DNA from: an uncultured Bacteroidota bacterium | GTDB lineage: Bacteria; Bacteroidota; Bacteroidia; Flavobacteriales_D; Parvicellaceae | Direction of reading: 5' to 3' | DNA length: 64,000 nt | NCBI GenBank assembly: GCA_902536695.1 | Contig: CACAYQ010000002.1 | Span: 1 to 64,000 of the forward strand | Shown: positions 33,953-43,608 of the stretch, piece by piece | Layout: every line of letters starts with the position of its first letter | Numbering within the stretch: the first letter of the stretch is position 1 | Translations under genes and position numbers: made by a program | Notes under the pieces: model-generated | What the model was told of the DNA's origin: nothing | Seen by the model: only the letters and a program-made list of their open reading frames with translations | Database searches by the model: none

Positions 33953-33989
33953 ATTAAAAAAAGGGGATTAAAGAATCCCCTTTTTTTTT
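33953..33989. terminator. Strong bidirectional terminator between gldJ and the acyl-CoA dehydrogenase gene
   Basis: aaaaaaaggggattaaagaatccccttttttttt: near-perfect stem with A/T tails on both strands. Confidence 0.9.
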
Positions 33990-34005
33990 GAATAAACTCT
34001 CTTCT

Positions 34006-35148
34006 TTAATCTTTTAAGATACTTCTTGCTATCACAATACGTTGTATTTCTGAAGTACCCTCATAAATTTGTGTGATTTTAGCATCTCTCATTAAACGTT
34101 CCACGTGATATTCTTTCACATAACCATATCCTCCGTGAATTTGAACTGCCTCCACTGTAGTCCTCATGGCTACTTCTGATGCATGTAATTTTGCCATAGA
34201 ACCGGATAATGCATAATCCATTCCATGATCTTTATGCCAAGCTGATTTGTATACTAAGTTTCGAGCGTTTTCAATTTCTAAAAACATATCAGCTAGTTTA
34301 AACTGTATGGCTTGATGATTTGAAATGGGCTTGCCAAATGTGGTTCTTTCTTTTGAGTAAGCTAAAGATAATTCGTAAGCACCAGCAGCTATTCCTAAGG
34401 CTTGAGCAGCTATTCCAATTCTTCCACCCGATAATGTTTTCATCGCAAATTTAAAACCAAACCCGTCCTCTCCTATTCTATTTTCTTTGGGAACTTTGAC
34501 ATCTGTAAATACTAAAGTATGGGTATCACTTCCTCTGATACCTAATTTATCTTCCTTTGCACTAATCTCAAATCCATCCCAACCTTTCTCTACAATAAAA
34601 GCATTAATACCTCTATGCCCTTTTTCTACATCTGTTTGCGCGATAACTAGATAAGTTGAAGCTGTACTTCCATTGGTAATCCAATTTTTTGTACCGTTAA
34701 GAAGGTAATGATCTCCCTTATCTATAGCAGTAGTTCGTTGAGATGTTGCATCTGAACCTGCTTCAGGTTCAGAGAGACAAAATGCACCTACTTTCTCTCC
34801 TTTAGCTAATGGAACTAAATACTTTTGCTTTTGTTCTTCATTAGCATATTGTTCAAGTCCCCAACATACCAAACTGTTATTTACTGACATAGCCACAGAT
34901 ATAGAAGCATCAATTTTGGAAATTTCTTCAATTGCAAGCACATAGCTTAACGTATCCATACCGCTTCCACCGTATTTTGGATCTACCATCATTCCCATAA
35001 ATCCAAGTTCACCTAATTGTTTTAATTGATCATAGGCTACTGTTTGTGTGCTATCTCTTTCAATGACACCAGGTTTACATTCATTAATAGCAAAATCTCT
35101 AGCTGCATCTCTTACTGCTAAATGTTCTTCAGATAATTCAAAATTCAT
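34006..35148 (-). CDS. Acyl-CoA dehydrogenase
   Basis: FCLSEPEAGSDATSQRTTA, NGTKNWITNG, QIHGGYGYVKEYHVERLMRDAKITQIYEGTSEIQRIVIAR. Confidence 0.95.
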   Translation of the reverse strand: MNFELSEEHLAVRDAARDFAINECKPGVIERDSTQTVAYDQLKQLGELGFMGMMVDPKYGGSGMDTLSYVLAIEEISKIDASISVAMSVNNSLVCWGLEQYANEEQKQKYLVPLAKGEKVGAFCLSEPEAGSDATSQRTTAIDKGDHYLLNGTKNWITNGSTASTYLVIAQTDVEKGHRGINAFIVEKGWDGFEISAKEDKLGIRGSDTHTLVFTDVKVPKENRIGEDGFGFKFAMKTLSGGRIGIAAQALGIAAGAYELSLAYSKERTTFGKPISNHQAIQFKLADMFLEIENARNLVYKSAWHKDHGMDYALSGSMAKLHASEVAMRTTVEAVQIHGGYGYVKEYHVERLMRDAKITQIYEGTSEIQRIVIARSILKD

Positions 35149-35219
35149 AATTGATTAATTTGGCTGCAAAGCTATAAAATTAATCATATATTGTTGTTGC
35201 AGAAAACTGTTAAAGATAA

Positions 35220-36284
35220 ATGACAAATTACCGAGTTATTGGACTTATGTCTGGAACTTCTCTAGATGGTTTAGATATTATCTGTGTTCGTTTTAATTAT
35301 CGTAATACATGGAAATATCAGATCGAATATTGCTCCACTTATTCTTATCCAGATGAGTGGATACAAAAATTAAAAAATGCACCACAATTAAATGAAGAAA
35401 AAATCAAATTATTAGATCTTGAATATGGCATTCTTTTAGGTGACATGATCAATCATTTTATTCAGGAAAATAAAATTATAAAAACCAAATTAGATTTAAT
35501 TAGTTCTCATGGACATACGGTGTTTCACCAACCTGAAAGAGGAATTACACTACAAATTGGTGATGGACAATCCATTTCAAACTTGACTAAAATTAACGTC
35601 ATTAATAACTTTAGAGCAGTTGATGTGAGCTTAGGAGGTCAAGGTGCCCCACTAGTCCCGATTGGAGATCAATTACTGTTTTCTGAGTATACCTATTGCT
35701 TGAACCTTGGTGGCATTGCAAATATTTCTATAAAAGAGAAGGATGAAATAAAAGCTGGAGATATTGCATTTGCCAATATGGTAAGCAATGATTTAGCTAA
35801 AAAAAAGAATTTAATGTATGATATTAATGGACATTTAGCTAAAAGTGGTCGTGTAAATGCACCATTACTAAATGAACTTAATGAGTTGTCTTATTTTGAT
35901 AAACCCTTTCCTAAATCGTTAGCAACAGAAGGGTATTTGAATTGGTTCAAACCAGTATTAGAAAAATATGATTTGTCTATTGAGGATAAACTACATACTG
36001 TTGGAAATCACCTTTGTGTTCAGATAAAAAAAGTAATTAAGGAAATTGAATCCCCTATTTTGGTCACAGGGGGAGGAGCCTTCAATTCCTTTTGGATTAA
36101 AAACTTATCCCACTTAGGACTAAATATAAAAATACCTGATCGAGAATTAATTGAATATAAAGAAGCGTTGATCTTTGCTTTACTAGGAGTTTTAAAAAAA
36201 GAAAACTTGATTAATGTTCTTTCATCTGTTACTGGCTCATCGTCAGACACCTCATCTGGAGATGTGTTTAATCCAAAATCATAA
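35220..36284 (+). CDS. anmK: Anhydro-N-acetylmuramic acid kinase
   Basis: VIGLMSGTSLDGLDI, SHGHTVFHQPERGITLQIGDG, LNLGGIANIS, LVTGGGAFN. Confidence 0.92.
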   Translation: MTNYRVIGLMSGTSLDGLDIICVRFNYRNTWKYQIEYCSTYSYPDEWIQKLKNAPQLNEEKIKLLDLEYGILLGDMINHFIQENKIIKTKLDLISSHGHTVFHQPERGITLQIGDGQSISNLTKINVINNFRAVDVSLGGQGAPLVPIGDQLLFSEYTYCLNLGGIANISIKEKDEIKAGDIAFANMVSNDLAKKKNLMYDINGHLAKSGRVNAPLLNELNELSYFDKPFPKSLATEGYLNWFKPVLEKYDLSIEDKLHTVGNHLCVQIKKVIKEIESPILVTGGGAFNSFWIKNLSHLGLNIKIPDRELIEYKEALIFALLGVLKKENLINVLSSVTGSSSDTSSGDVFNPKS

Positions 36285-36354
36285 TCTTATCCTTTGTTAA
36301 ATCCATTGTATAAGTGACTTGTTTTTTCATACATTTGGGAGCATAAAATCTACA

Positions 36355-37584
36355 ATGAAGGAATTACTTAAAAAGTTCGAAAATAAAACACCTGAAGTTG
36401 TTTTCCAATGGAAAGATTCTCAGACGGAAGCTAAGGGATGGGTAGTGATTAATTCTCTTCGAGGCGGTGCCGCTGGAGGAGGAACTCGGATGAGATTGGG
36501 CTTAGACCAACATGAAGTAACTTCTTTAGCCAAAACAATGGAGGTGAAATTTACCGTGTCAGGACCACCAATTGGAGGAGCAAAATCTGGAATTAATTTT
36601 GACCCAAATGACCCTAGAAAAGCAGGGGTGCTAAAAAGGTGGTACGAAGCGGTTACTCCTCTTTTAAAACACTATTACGGCACTGGAGGAGATCTTAATG
36701 TGGATGAAATTCACGAAGTAATTCCTATTACGGAGGATTGTGGGGTATGGCACCCTCAGGAAGGAGTTTTCAACGGCCATTATCAGCCTAGAGAAGCACA
36801 AAAAATAAACCGTATTGGTCAATTAAGACAAGGTGTATTAAAAGCCATTGAAGATGAAAAGTACTCTCCAGATGTACACAAAAAATACGTAGTAGCCGAT
36901 ATGATTACAGGGTATGGTGTTGCTGAGTCTGTAAAGCATTATTTTGACATATATGGAGGGGAATTAAAAGGTAAAAGAGTTATCGTTCAAGGTTGGGGTA
37001 ACGTAGGTTCAGCAGGAGCATATTATCTCGCTCAAGAGGGCGCTAAAATTGTAGGCATTATAGACAGAGTAGGTGGATTAATCAACGAAAATGGTTTTAC
37101 TTTTGAAGAAATCAAACAACTTTTTATCAATAAGAACGGAAACGCATTAAATGCCCCCAATATGCTTTCTTTTGAAGAAGTTAATGCTAAAATTTGGAAC
37201 CTAAAATCTGAAGTCTTTATTCCTTGTGCTGCGTCCAGACTTATTACCAAAGAGCAAGTGGATAGCATGATAAAATCTGGTATTAAAGTCATTGCTGCTG
37301 GAGCTAATGTTCCCTTTGCAGACCCAGAAATTTTCTTTGGTCCTATTGCAGATTATACCGATGAAAAAATAAGCGTTATTCCGGATTTTATTTCTAATTG
37401 CGGTATGGCTAGGGTATTTGCCTATCTTATGGGGAATGACCTTGACAAAATAGAGGATGAAGCTATATTTGAAGACACTTCTGACACTATTAAAAACGCG
37501 CTACAAAAAACATTTGAAACTAAAAACCAAAAAACAAGTATATCTAAAACCGCATTTGATATTGCGCTTAATCAGTTAGTCTAG
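36355..37584 (+). CDS. Glu/Leu/Phe/Val dehydrogenase family protein
   Basis: FTVSGPPIGGAKSGINFDPNDPRK, TGYGVAESVKHYF, VQGWGNVGSAGAYYL. Start set at 36355 because a TACATTTG -7-like box lies in the longer track ORF. Confidence 0.9.
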   Translation: MKELLKKFENKTPEVVFQWKDSQTEAKGWVVINSLRGGAAGGGTRMRLGLDQHEVTSLAKTMEVKFTVSGPPIGGAKSGINFDPNDPRKAGVLKRWYEAVTPLLKHYYGTGGDLNVDEIHEVIPITEDCGVWHPQEGVFNGHYQPREAQKINRIGQLRQGVLKAIEDEKYSPDVHKKYVVADMITGYGVAESVKHYFDIYGGELKGKRVIVQGWGNVGSAGAYYLAQEGAKIVGIIDRVGGLINENGFTFEEIKQLFINKNGNALNAPNMLSFEEVNAKIWNLKSEVFIPCAASRLITKEQVDSMIKSGIKVIAAGANVPFADPEIFFGPIADYTDEKISVIPDFISNCGMARVFAYLMGNDLDKIEDEAIFEDTSDTIKNALQKTFETKNQKTSISKTAFDIALNQLV

Positions 37585-37585
37585 G

Positions 37586-38935
37586 ATGGAAACCATAATT
37601 GTTGTCGTATTTATTCTTGGGTATTTAGCTATCACATTAGAACATACCCTTAAAGTTGATAAGCTTGTTCCCGCACTACTAATGATGGCCATTGCATGGG
37701 CTTGTATTGCCTTTGGTCTTCCAGAGCTAACCACCTGGTTTGATTCTTCTCATCACCAATTAGTAAACGGATTTTCTGATTTACCTTACGATTCGGATCA
37801 ACACGGTATATCCAAGATGCATTTCTTGGAAGAAACACTATTACACCACTTTGGAAAGACTTGTGAAATCCTTGTTTTTTTAATAGGTGCCATGACCATT
37901 GTAGAAATTATTGATTATTTCAATGGCTTTGCTACGATAAAACAATTTATCAAAACAAATAAAAAAAGATCACTATTATGGATCATGTGTATTTTGGCTT
38001 TTATTTTATCAGCCATCATTGATAATCTAACAGCTACAATAGTGTTAATCACTATCCTTAGAAAATTAATTGCTGAAAATAAAGATCGGATTTGGTTTGC
38101 TGGACTTATTATCATTGCTGCAAATGCAGGTGGTGCATGGTCACCCATTGGAGATGTTACTACTACCATGCTATGGATGGGAGAAAAAGTAACTACGGTT
38201 AATTTGATTAAACTACTCATCATTCCATCTTTAATTTGTATGATAATCCCTACCACAATTGCTAGCTTTTTAAAACCATTTAACAGCACATTTACTGCTC
38301 CACCATCTGCAGAAAATAAGAGTAAATATGGCCCTTCTATGCTTTATCTTGGTTTAATCTCGATTGTTTTTGTCCCTATATTTAAAACCGTAACACATTT
38401 ACCACCCTATGTAGGAATGATGTTGTCATTATCGATAGTGGCCCTACTTGCTGAAATCTTTAATGCTAGACAAAGTACATCCAGTGAAGGTGGTCATGCT
38501 AATAGCCCCATTTTTAAAGCTCTTTCGAAAATTGAAATGCCTTCAATTTTATTCTTTCTAGGCATACTTATGACCGTAGCAGCCCTGGAGTCATTAGGGC
38601 TGATATTCATGTTTGGACAAGATGTCCAGCAAGCTATTTCTACAGATCTATTTGTCATTCTATTAGGAGCTGGATCTGCTGTTATAGATAATGTACCGTT
38701 AGTCGCAGCAAGCATGGGTATGTTTGATCTACCGATTGATAGTACCACATGGCACTTCATTGCTTATGCAGCTGGAACTGGGGGAAGTATGTTAATTATT
38801 GGTTCTGCAGCGGGTGTTGTTGCTATGGGTATGGAAAAAATCTCCTTTTTTTGGTACTTAAAAAAGATGGGATGGTTAGCTATGATTGGGTACTTAACAG
38901 GCGCTGGTTCATTTCTATTATTTAGCGTAGCGTAA
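37586..38935 (+). CDS. nhaD: Sodium:proton antiporter NhaD
   Basis: Polytopic; DNLTATIVLITILRKL, ANAGGAWSPIGDVTTTMLW, GAGSAVIDNVPLVAASMGMF. Confidence 0.9.
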   Translation: METIIVVVFILGYLAITLEHTLKVDKLVPALLMMAIAWACIAFGLPELTTWFDSSHHQLVNGFSDLPYDSDQHGISKMHFLEETLLHHFGKTCEILVFLIGAMTIVEIIDYFNGFATIKQFIKTNKKRSLLWIMCILAFILSAIIDNLTATIVLITILRKLIAENKDRIWFAGLIIIAANAGGAWSPIGDVTTTMLWMGEKVTTVNLIKLLIIPSLICMIIPTTIASFLKPFNSTFTAPPSAENKSKYGPSMLYLGLISIVFVPIFKTVTHLPPYVGMMLSLSIVALLAEIFNARQSTSSEGGHANSPIFKALSKIEMPSILFFLGILMTVAALESLGLIFMFGQDVQQAISTDLFVILLGAGSAVIDNVPLVAASMGMFDLPIDSTTWHFIAYAAGTGGSMLIIGSAAGVVAMGMEKISFFWYLKKMGWLAMIGYLTGAGSFLLFSVA

Positions 38936-38977
38936 TTCGTATTCAAAAAATAGTACTTTCATAGCAAAATACTATAC

Positions 38978-39718
38978 ATGAATTTAAATTTCCTACCTAT
39001 GTTCTTTTCTATTCAAGAAAGTTCATCTGATATTCTAGAAGAAGCTACTTCAATTATTGAAACCGAACAGATCTCCATGTGGCAATTGATTTGGGGGTAC
39101 GACTCCATGACAGGCGATTACAGCATTACAAGTTTAGTCGTGATGTCTCTTCTATTTCTATTTTCATTTATTGCTATTTATGTTTTCATTGAACGATTTA
39201 TGGCTGTGCAACGCGCTTTGAAAGGAGAAAAAGATTTTATGCAAAAAATTACGGGATTCGTCAAAGCTGGAAATTTAAATGAAGCTAAAGATCATTGTAA
39301 ATCATCTGATAATCCTATTGCTAGGATGATTGAGAAAGGAATTAGTAGAGTGGGTAGACCCATGAAAGACATTACCACTTCCATTGAAAATGTGGGTAAA
39401 TTAGAAATTTCAAGACTTGAAAGAAGATTATCCATGTTAGCTACCATTTCAGGTGTAGCACCCATGCTAGGGTTTCTAGGTACTGTTCTTGGTATGGTAA
39501 AAGTTTTTCAAAACATGTCAAAAGAAAAAACATTTGAAATTGCCAGTTTGTCTGGTGGAATTATGGAAGCTATGATTACTACAGTTGGGGGATTAATTGT
39601 AGGTATAGTTGCTTATGTAGCTTACAATTACCTTGTAAGTAAGGTGGAGAAGGTGATTCATAATATGGAAGGTGCATCCATTGAATTCATTGATATTCTG
39701 GAAGCTCCAGGCAAATAA
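38978..39718 (+). CDS. exbB: MotA/TolQ/ExbB proton channel family protein
   Basis: FIERFMAVQRALKGEKDFM...LATISGVAPMLGFLGTVLGMVKVFQ...GGIMEAMITTVGGLIVGIVAYVAYN. Confidence 0.92.
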   Translation: MNLNFLPMFFSIQESSSDILEEATSIIETEQISMWQLIWGYDSMTGDYSITSLVVMSLLFLFSFIAIYVFIERFMAVQRALKGEKDFMQKITGFVKAGNLNEAKDHCKSSDNPIARMIEKGISRVGRPMKDITTSIENVGKLEISRLERRLSMLATISGVAPMLGFLGTVLGMVKVFQNMSKEKTFEIASLSGGIMEAMITTVGGLIVGIVAYVAYNYLVSKVEKVIHNMEGASIEFIDILEAPGK

Positions 39719-39721
39719 TTT

Positions 39722-40111
39722 ATGGATTTTAGATCAGGTAATAAAATCAAAATTGAAGGCGGTATGTCATCTATGACTGATCTTGTTTTTCTCCTTTTGA
39801 TTTTTTTCATTGTGATTTCTACTATGATTACTGCAGGAATAAATATCGATGTTCCTAAAAATGGTGGCAAGTCGTCCAATAAGAAAATCCTGAGCATCAA
39901 TATTAATGACAAAAATGAATACTTCATTAATAAGAAAAAAACAGCCATAACTAGTGAAGACATAGAAGCTGTTATTTTGAAAAATATCGGAAATGACAGC
40001 ATCATTTCACTATATGGGAGTGAGGAAAGTTCTTGGGAAGCCACCGTATATGTGATTGATATTGCCAAACAAAACAACTTTAAAATTTCATTGAACGGAA
40101 ATAGAAAATGA
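39722..40111 (+). CDS. exbD: ExbD/TolR family protein (first copy)
   Basis: GNKIKIEGGMSSMTDLVFLLLIFFIVISTM. Confidence 0.92.
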   Translation: MDFRSGNKIKIEGGMSSMTDLVFLLLIFFIVISTMITAGINIDVPKNGGKSSNKKILSININDKNEYFINKKKTAITSEDIEAVILKNIGNDSIISLYGSEESSWEATVYVIDIAKQNNFKISLNGNRK

Positions 40112-40494
40112 GGTCTTCCAATAAAATAAAAGTAGAGGGAGGGATGTCATCCATGACAGATCTTGTATTCCTCTTATTGATATTCTTCATTATCATCTCT
40201 ACTTTCGTCAACACATCTCACCAAATTCAGCTGCCAGATGGTAGTGGAGACCCATCGTTAACTTCACCAGTTAAAGTGTATGTAAATGCGGAAAATCAGT
40301 TCTTTATTAACAGCAATGAAGAACCTATTCAGGTGTCTAATGTTGAACGTGAAATAATGAATCTTATTGGAGAAAATAAGGCTATTGAATTATTGGCTGA
40401 CAAAGAGACTCATCGTGCTTCAGCTTACGAAATAATTAGAATAGCAAAACAAAATGCCCTGAAAGTCGTTGTTAAAACTAAAGGCGGTAAATAA
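40108..40494 (+). CDS. exbD: ExbD/TolR family protein (second copy)
   Basis: SNKIKVEGGMSSMTDLVFLLLIFFIIISTFV; overlaps the first copy by 4 nt. Confidence 0.92.
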   Translation: MRSSNKIKVEGGMSSMTDLVFLLLIFFIIISTFVNTSHQIQLPDGSGDPSLTSPVKVYVNAENQFFINSNEEPIQVSNVEREIMNLIGENKAIELLADKETHRASAYEIIRIAKQNALKVVVKTKGGK

Positions 40495-40495
40495 A

Positions 40496-41224
40496 TTGGA
40501 TCTCGTAAGAAAAAAAGATAATCGAACTGGCATCATCATAAGTGTGGGTATACACCTCTCTTTACTACTACTTGTGTTTTTGAGCAAGGGTTGTGTTGAA
40601 CTGCAAAATCCACCTCAATTCACATTGGAAGAGGTAGTTGTGCTAGACTTTTCTGAAAAAGGTGGTGGAAGTCCGGGAAGTTCATCTCCACAACAACCTC
40701 AACCCGTAGTTAAAGATCCCGCTCCCCAAGAAGTTACTCAGGAAGAGTCGCCCGTGGTAACCCCAACTAGCAACAACACTCAAAATGCATCCAGCGAAGA
40801 AACTACTGCTGAACCTAAGCCGCAACAGCCCAAAAACGATTTTAGTAACCTATTTGGACATGGTTCTGGAAGCAGTCAAGGAGGAAATGGACAAGGTGAA
40901 GGTACTGGCATTGGAACAGGAAGTGGACCAGATACTGGTGGTGGTATGGGTGATGGAAAAGGAAGGCAGGTTATAGGAAATCCAGAACTGGATAATCCGA
41001 AAAGTTGGGAAGGGTTTGTGATGGTTCAGTTTATTATTGACGCTAGCGGTAATGTTATAAGTACCAAGGTCTTAAAAGGGCACTCCAAAACAACTATCAA
41101 CTTAACCAGTAGCGATCAAATTTTTATAGAAAATGACTGTAGAAAAAAATTCAAGTTTACTCCTACCTCTACGGGAAGTATTAAAGATAGACTAGTTAAA
41201 CGTATTCAATACATTAAAAAGTAA
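40496..41224 (+). CDS. TonB-like energy transducer; likely TTG start
   Basis: Single N-terminal TM, Pro/Gln then Gly-rich periplasmic linker, C-terminal GFVMVQFIIDASGNVISTKVLKG. No ATG near the ExbD stop; in-frame TTG at 40496 is 1 nt after it (track uses TTG at 40469). Confidence 0.82.
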   Translation: MDLVRKKDNRTGIIISVGIHLSLLLLVFLSKGCVELQNPPQFTLEEVVVLDFSEKGGGSPGSSSPQQPQPVVKDPAPQEVTQEESPVVTPTSNNTQNASSEETTAEPKPQQPKNDFSNLFGHGSGSSQGGNGQGEGTGIGTGSGPDTGGGMGDGKGRQVIGNPELDNPKSWEGFVMVQFIIDASGNVISTKVLKGHSKTTINLTSSDQIFIENDCRKKFKFTPTSTGSIKDRLVKRIQYIKK

Positions 41225-42420
41225 TGAAGACCTACGAAGAGGTCATCGACTTTTTATTCCAACAATTCCCATCATACCAACAAAAAGGAGGAAGCGCATA
41301 TAAAATAGGACTAGATAATATCCAGGCTATTTGTAATGTCATTGGAAATCCTGAGAACAAGATCAAGACCATACATCTTGCAGGTACGAATGGTAAAGGT
41401 ACAGTTAGTAATTATCTAACTAACATTTACCAACAAAATGGTTACAAAGTAGGAACTTTCACCTCGCCTCACCTTGTCGATTTTAGAGAACGTATTACCA
41501 TAAATGGAGAATGGATTCCCAAAAAAGATATCATTTATTTTTATGAGACATTTAAAAATGCCTTAAGCCAACTAGCACCTTCTTTTTTTGAATGGTCTAC
41601 CGCTCTAGCATTGCATTATTTTCATAAGGAGAATACAGATATCAATATCATTGAAACTGGTTTAGGTGGTAGATTAGATTCTACCAATGTCATACAACCC
41701 TTACTATCCATAATCACCACCATTGGATTAGATCACAAAGAATTTTTGGGGGATGACATAAAAAATATTGCACAAGAAAAAGCTGGTATTATCAAAGAGA
41801 AAACACCGGTATTATTGGGCCTTGACATAAAGGAAACATTACCAATTTTCGAAAGAATAAGTAAAGAAAAAGAGGCTCCTCTTTACCAAACAAAAGGTTC
41901 AATAATTCAACAACTCGCCCTACCATCCTATTTACTTCATAACTGGAGGACAGCTCTTGAAGCCAGTTCTATTTTATATAAAAGCTTTCCTGTAAGTATT
42001 GAAGACAACCCTAAAAAGTATCTCACTATTAGAGGAAGGTGGCAAGTAGTACAAAAAGAGCCGAAAATAGTTCTAGATGTGGGTCACAATGAACAAGGGG
42101 TTCATGCCATAGTAAATCAACTTGATAATGAGTCATATGACCAACTACACATCATGTTAGGTTTTTCTGCTGAAAAGGAAACGGAACGAATATTACCGTT
42201 ATTTCCAAAAGATGCTACCTACTACATTACAAAATCAAACAATCAAAGAAGTGCAGATCCCAATATAATTCAACACCATATTCGAGCTAAAAAAGTAAAT
42301 TGCTATAATGACTTTAAAGAAGCATTTCTTACCATAAACAGGACTGTAAAAAAAGATGATTTTGTGTTAATATGCGGAAGTGTTTTTCTAGTAGGAGATG
42401 TACTGCAGGAATTTTTCTAG
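41224..42420 (+). CDS. folC: Folylpolyglutamate synthase/dihydrofolate synthase
   Basis: HLAGTNGKGTVSNYLTNIYQQNGYKVGTFTSPHLVDFRERITING; ETGLGGRLDSTNV. Confidence 0.95.
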   Translation: MKTYEEVIDFLFQQFPSYQQKGGSAYKIGLDNIQAICNVIGNPENKIKTIHLAGTNGKGTVSNYLTNIYQQNGYKVGTFTSPHLVDFRERITINGEWIPKKDIIYFYETFKNALSQLAPSFFEWSTALALHYFHKENTDINIIETGLGGRLDSTNVIQPLLSIITTIGLDHKEFLGDDIKNIAQEKAGIIKEKTPVLLGLDIKETLPIFERISKEKEAPLYQTKGSIIQQLALPSYLLHNWRTALEASSILYKSFPVSIEDNPKKYLTIRGRWQVVQKEPKIVLDVGHNEQGVHAIVNQLDNESYDQLHIMLGFSAEKETERILPLFPKDATYYITKSNNQRSADPNIIQHHIRAKKVNCYNDFKEAFLTINRTVKKDDFVLICGSVFLVGDVLQEFF

Positions 42421-42450
42421 CCGCTAGTAAACAAAAAATAAAATTTATAA

Positions 42451-42458
42451 TATATTTG
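42451..42458 (+). promoter_or_regulatory. Bacteroidota -7-type promoter box for tRNA-Val(TAC)
   Basis: TATATTTG, matching TAnnTTTG, 13 bp upstream of the tRNA 5' end. Confidence 0.65.
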
Positions 42459-42471
42459 CAGACCCAAATAA

Positions 42472-42549
42472 GGGCGATTAGCTCAGCTGGTTCAGAGCAC
42501 CTGCCTTACAAGCAGGGGGTCACTGGTTCGAATCCAGTATCGCCCACCA
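42472..42549 (+). tRNA. tRNA-Val (anticodon TAC), CCA encoded
   Basis: gggcgat acceptor pairs with atcgccc; anticodon arm cctgc-cttacaa-gcagg; T arm actggttcgaatccagt; ends a-cca. Confidence 0.95.
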
Positions 42550-42573
42550 AGCCTCTATAGAGGCTTTTTTTTT
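42548..42573 (+). terminator. Rho-independent terminator after tRNA-Val(TAC)
   Basis: agcctctatagaggct followed by ttttttttt. Confidence 0.85.
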
Positions 42574-42601
42574 GGGCAATTAGCTCAGTTGGTTTAGAGC
42601 G
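42572..42601 (+). repeat. Left copy of 30-bp direct repeat: truncated 5' fragment of tRNA-Val(GAC) (attL-like)
   Basis: ttgggcaattagctcagttggtttagagcg, identical to 49500-49529, where it begins an intact tRNA; here homology stops and tttttta follows. Confidence 0.92.
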
Positions 42602-43377
42602 TTTTTTATTTTTTCAGTTCTAAATATTTCTCTAGCTATGTACTTAGCCCATGTTTGATAAGTGAGCTTTGATGGATGCACTCCATCGCTAAAAAAATCT
42701 TCCTTTTTTTTCTTCAATTGAAACTTTTCTATCCATCCACTTAGGGTGATTTTGTCCCCGAAGTAAAAAACATTTTCGTGATCTGTTGCTACTGCTTTTA
42801 GTTCTTCTCCTAAAATTTCAACTAGATTACCAACAATAAATTTGATAAGGGATGTGAAAGCTGGAAATTCTTTTATCGGGGGCATGTTGCAGAAAATAAT
42901 AACAGTACCAGGAAATTTTGTTTTAATAGACTTGATTAATGAATCAATTTCATTTTTCCATTTTGTAGGTCGATTCAATGTAAAGGCATCATTGCCACCT
43001 AATCCAACAATTATTAAGTCCGCTCTACACTTACTTATTTTGGGGATTAATTTATATTCTACTCTTTTAGCTGTGTAACCACTACGTGCATATACTCTCC
43101 AATCAACGTTAAAATCAAGCAATTTCGAAATCTCTTTGGCAAGAGTTCCCGTGAACCCTTCTTCATGGGTCTCAACTCCAACTCCTGCAATTGTACTTTC
43201 ACCAATGGATATGATTTTTATTGGTCTTTCATTTTTTTCATTGATTTGAAAACTTCCTGCTAATCCTTTTGCTTCAGGAAGTTTGGGTACACTTGCTATA
43301 ATTCTCTTCCCCTGGTAATACATTAAGGGAAGAAGAGGTATAGAAATTAATGCTCCTAATAAAAATCTTAAATTCAT
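42580..43377 (-). CDS. SGNH/GDSL-family hydrolase, membrane-anchored
   Basis: N-terminal hydrophobic segment; ISIGESTIAGVGVE (GDS-like Ser block), IIVGLGGNDAFT, DGVHPS. The last codons (LNQLS-stop) lie inside the tRNA fragment. Confidence 0.85.
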   Translation of the reverse strand: MNLRFLLGALISIPLLPLMYYQGKRIIASVPKLPEAKGLAGSFQINEKNERPIKIISIGESTIAGVGVETHEEGFTGTLAKEISKLLDFNVDWRVYARSGYTAKRVEYKLIPKISKCRADLIIVGLGGNDAFTLNRPTKWKNEIDSLIKSIKTKFPGTVIIFCNMPPIKEFPAFTSLIKFIVGNLVEILGEELKAVATDHENVFYFGDKITLSGWIEKFQLKKKKEDFFSDGVHPSKLTYQTWAKYIAREIFRTEKIKNALNQLS

Positions 43378-43398
43378 TGTCTTTTAATGCTCTACAAC

Positions 43399-43602
43399 TC
43401 AGAAATAGTAATTATTCATTATTGACCGAAGTTCTTTTCCACATTTTATTTCTTCGAGTGATTTTTGAATAATTTCTAATTTACATAAATCTTTTGTAAC
43501 TCTTTCGATTCCTCTTACATAGTTATTTATTGACTTCTCTGATAGGTCAGTATTTAATTCTAACCACTTTAGGAAATTTTGATATTGAGTATTATTCATC
43601 AT
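43399..43602 (-). pseudogene. Short N-terminal stub resembling the SAM-like/N-terminal domain of recombinases or restriction endonucleases
   Basis: 67 aa: YQNFLKWLELNTDLSEKSINNYVRGIERVTKDL, followed by early termination; no catalytic region. Confidence 0.4.
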
Positions 43603-43608
43603 TAATAA

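Noticed and set aside
37915-38289. 124-aa minus ORF antisense to nhaD
   Set aside because: Shadow ORF of a conserved transporter.
39658-40077. 139-aa minus ORF antisense to exbD
   Set aside because: Shadow ORF; hydrophobicity mirrors the coding strand.
42372-42560. 62-aa plus ORF (...ISSAGSEHLPYKQGVTGSNPVSPT)
   Set aside because: Translation of tRNA-Val(TAC) and folC tail; a classic tRNA artefact.
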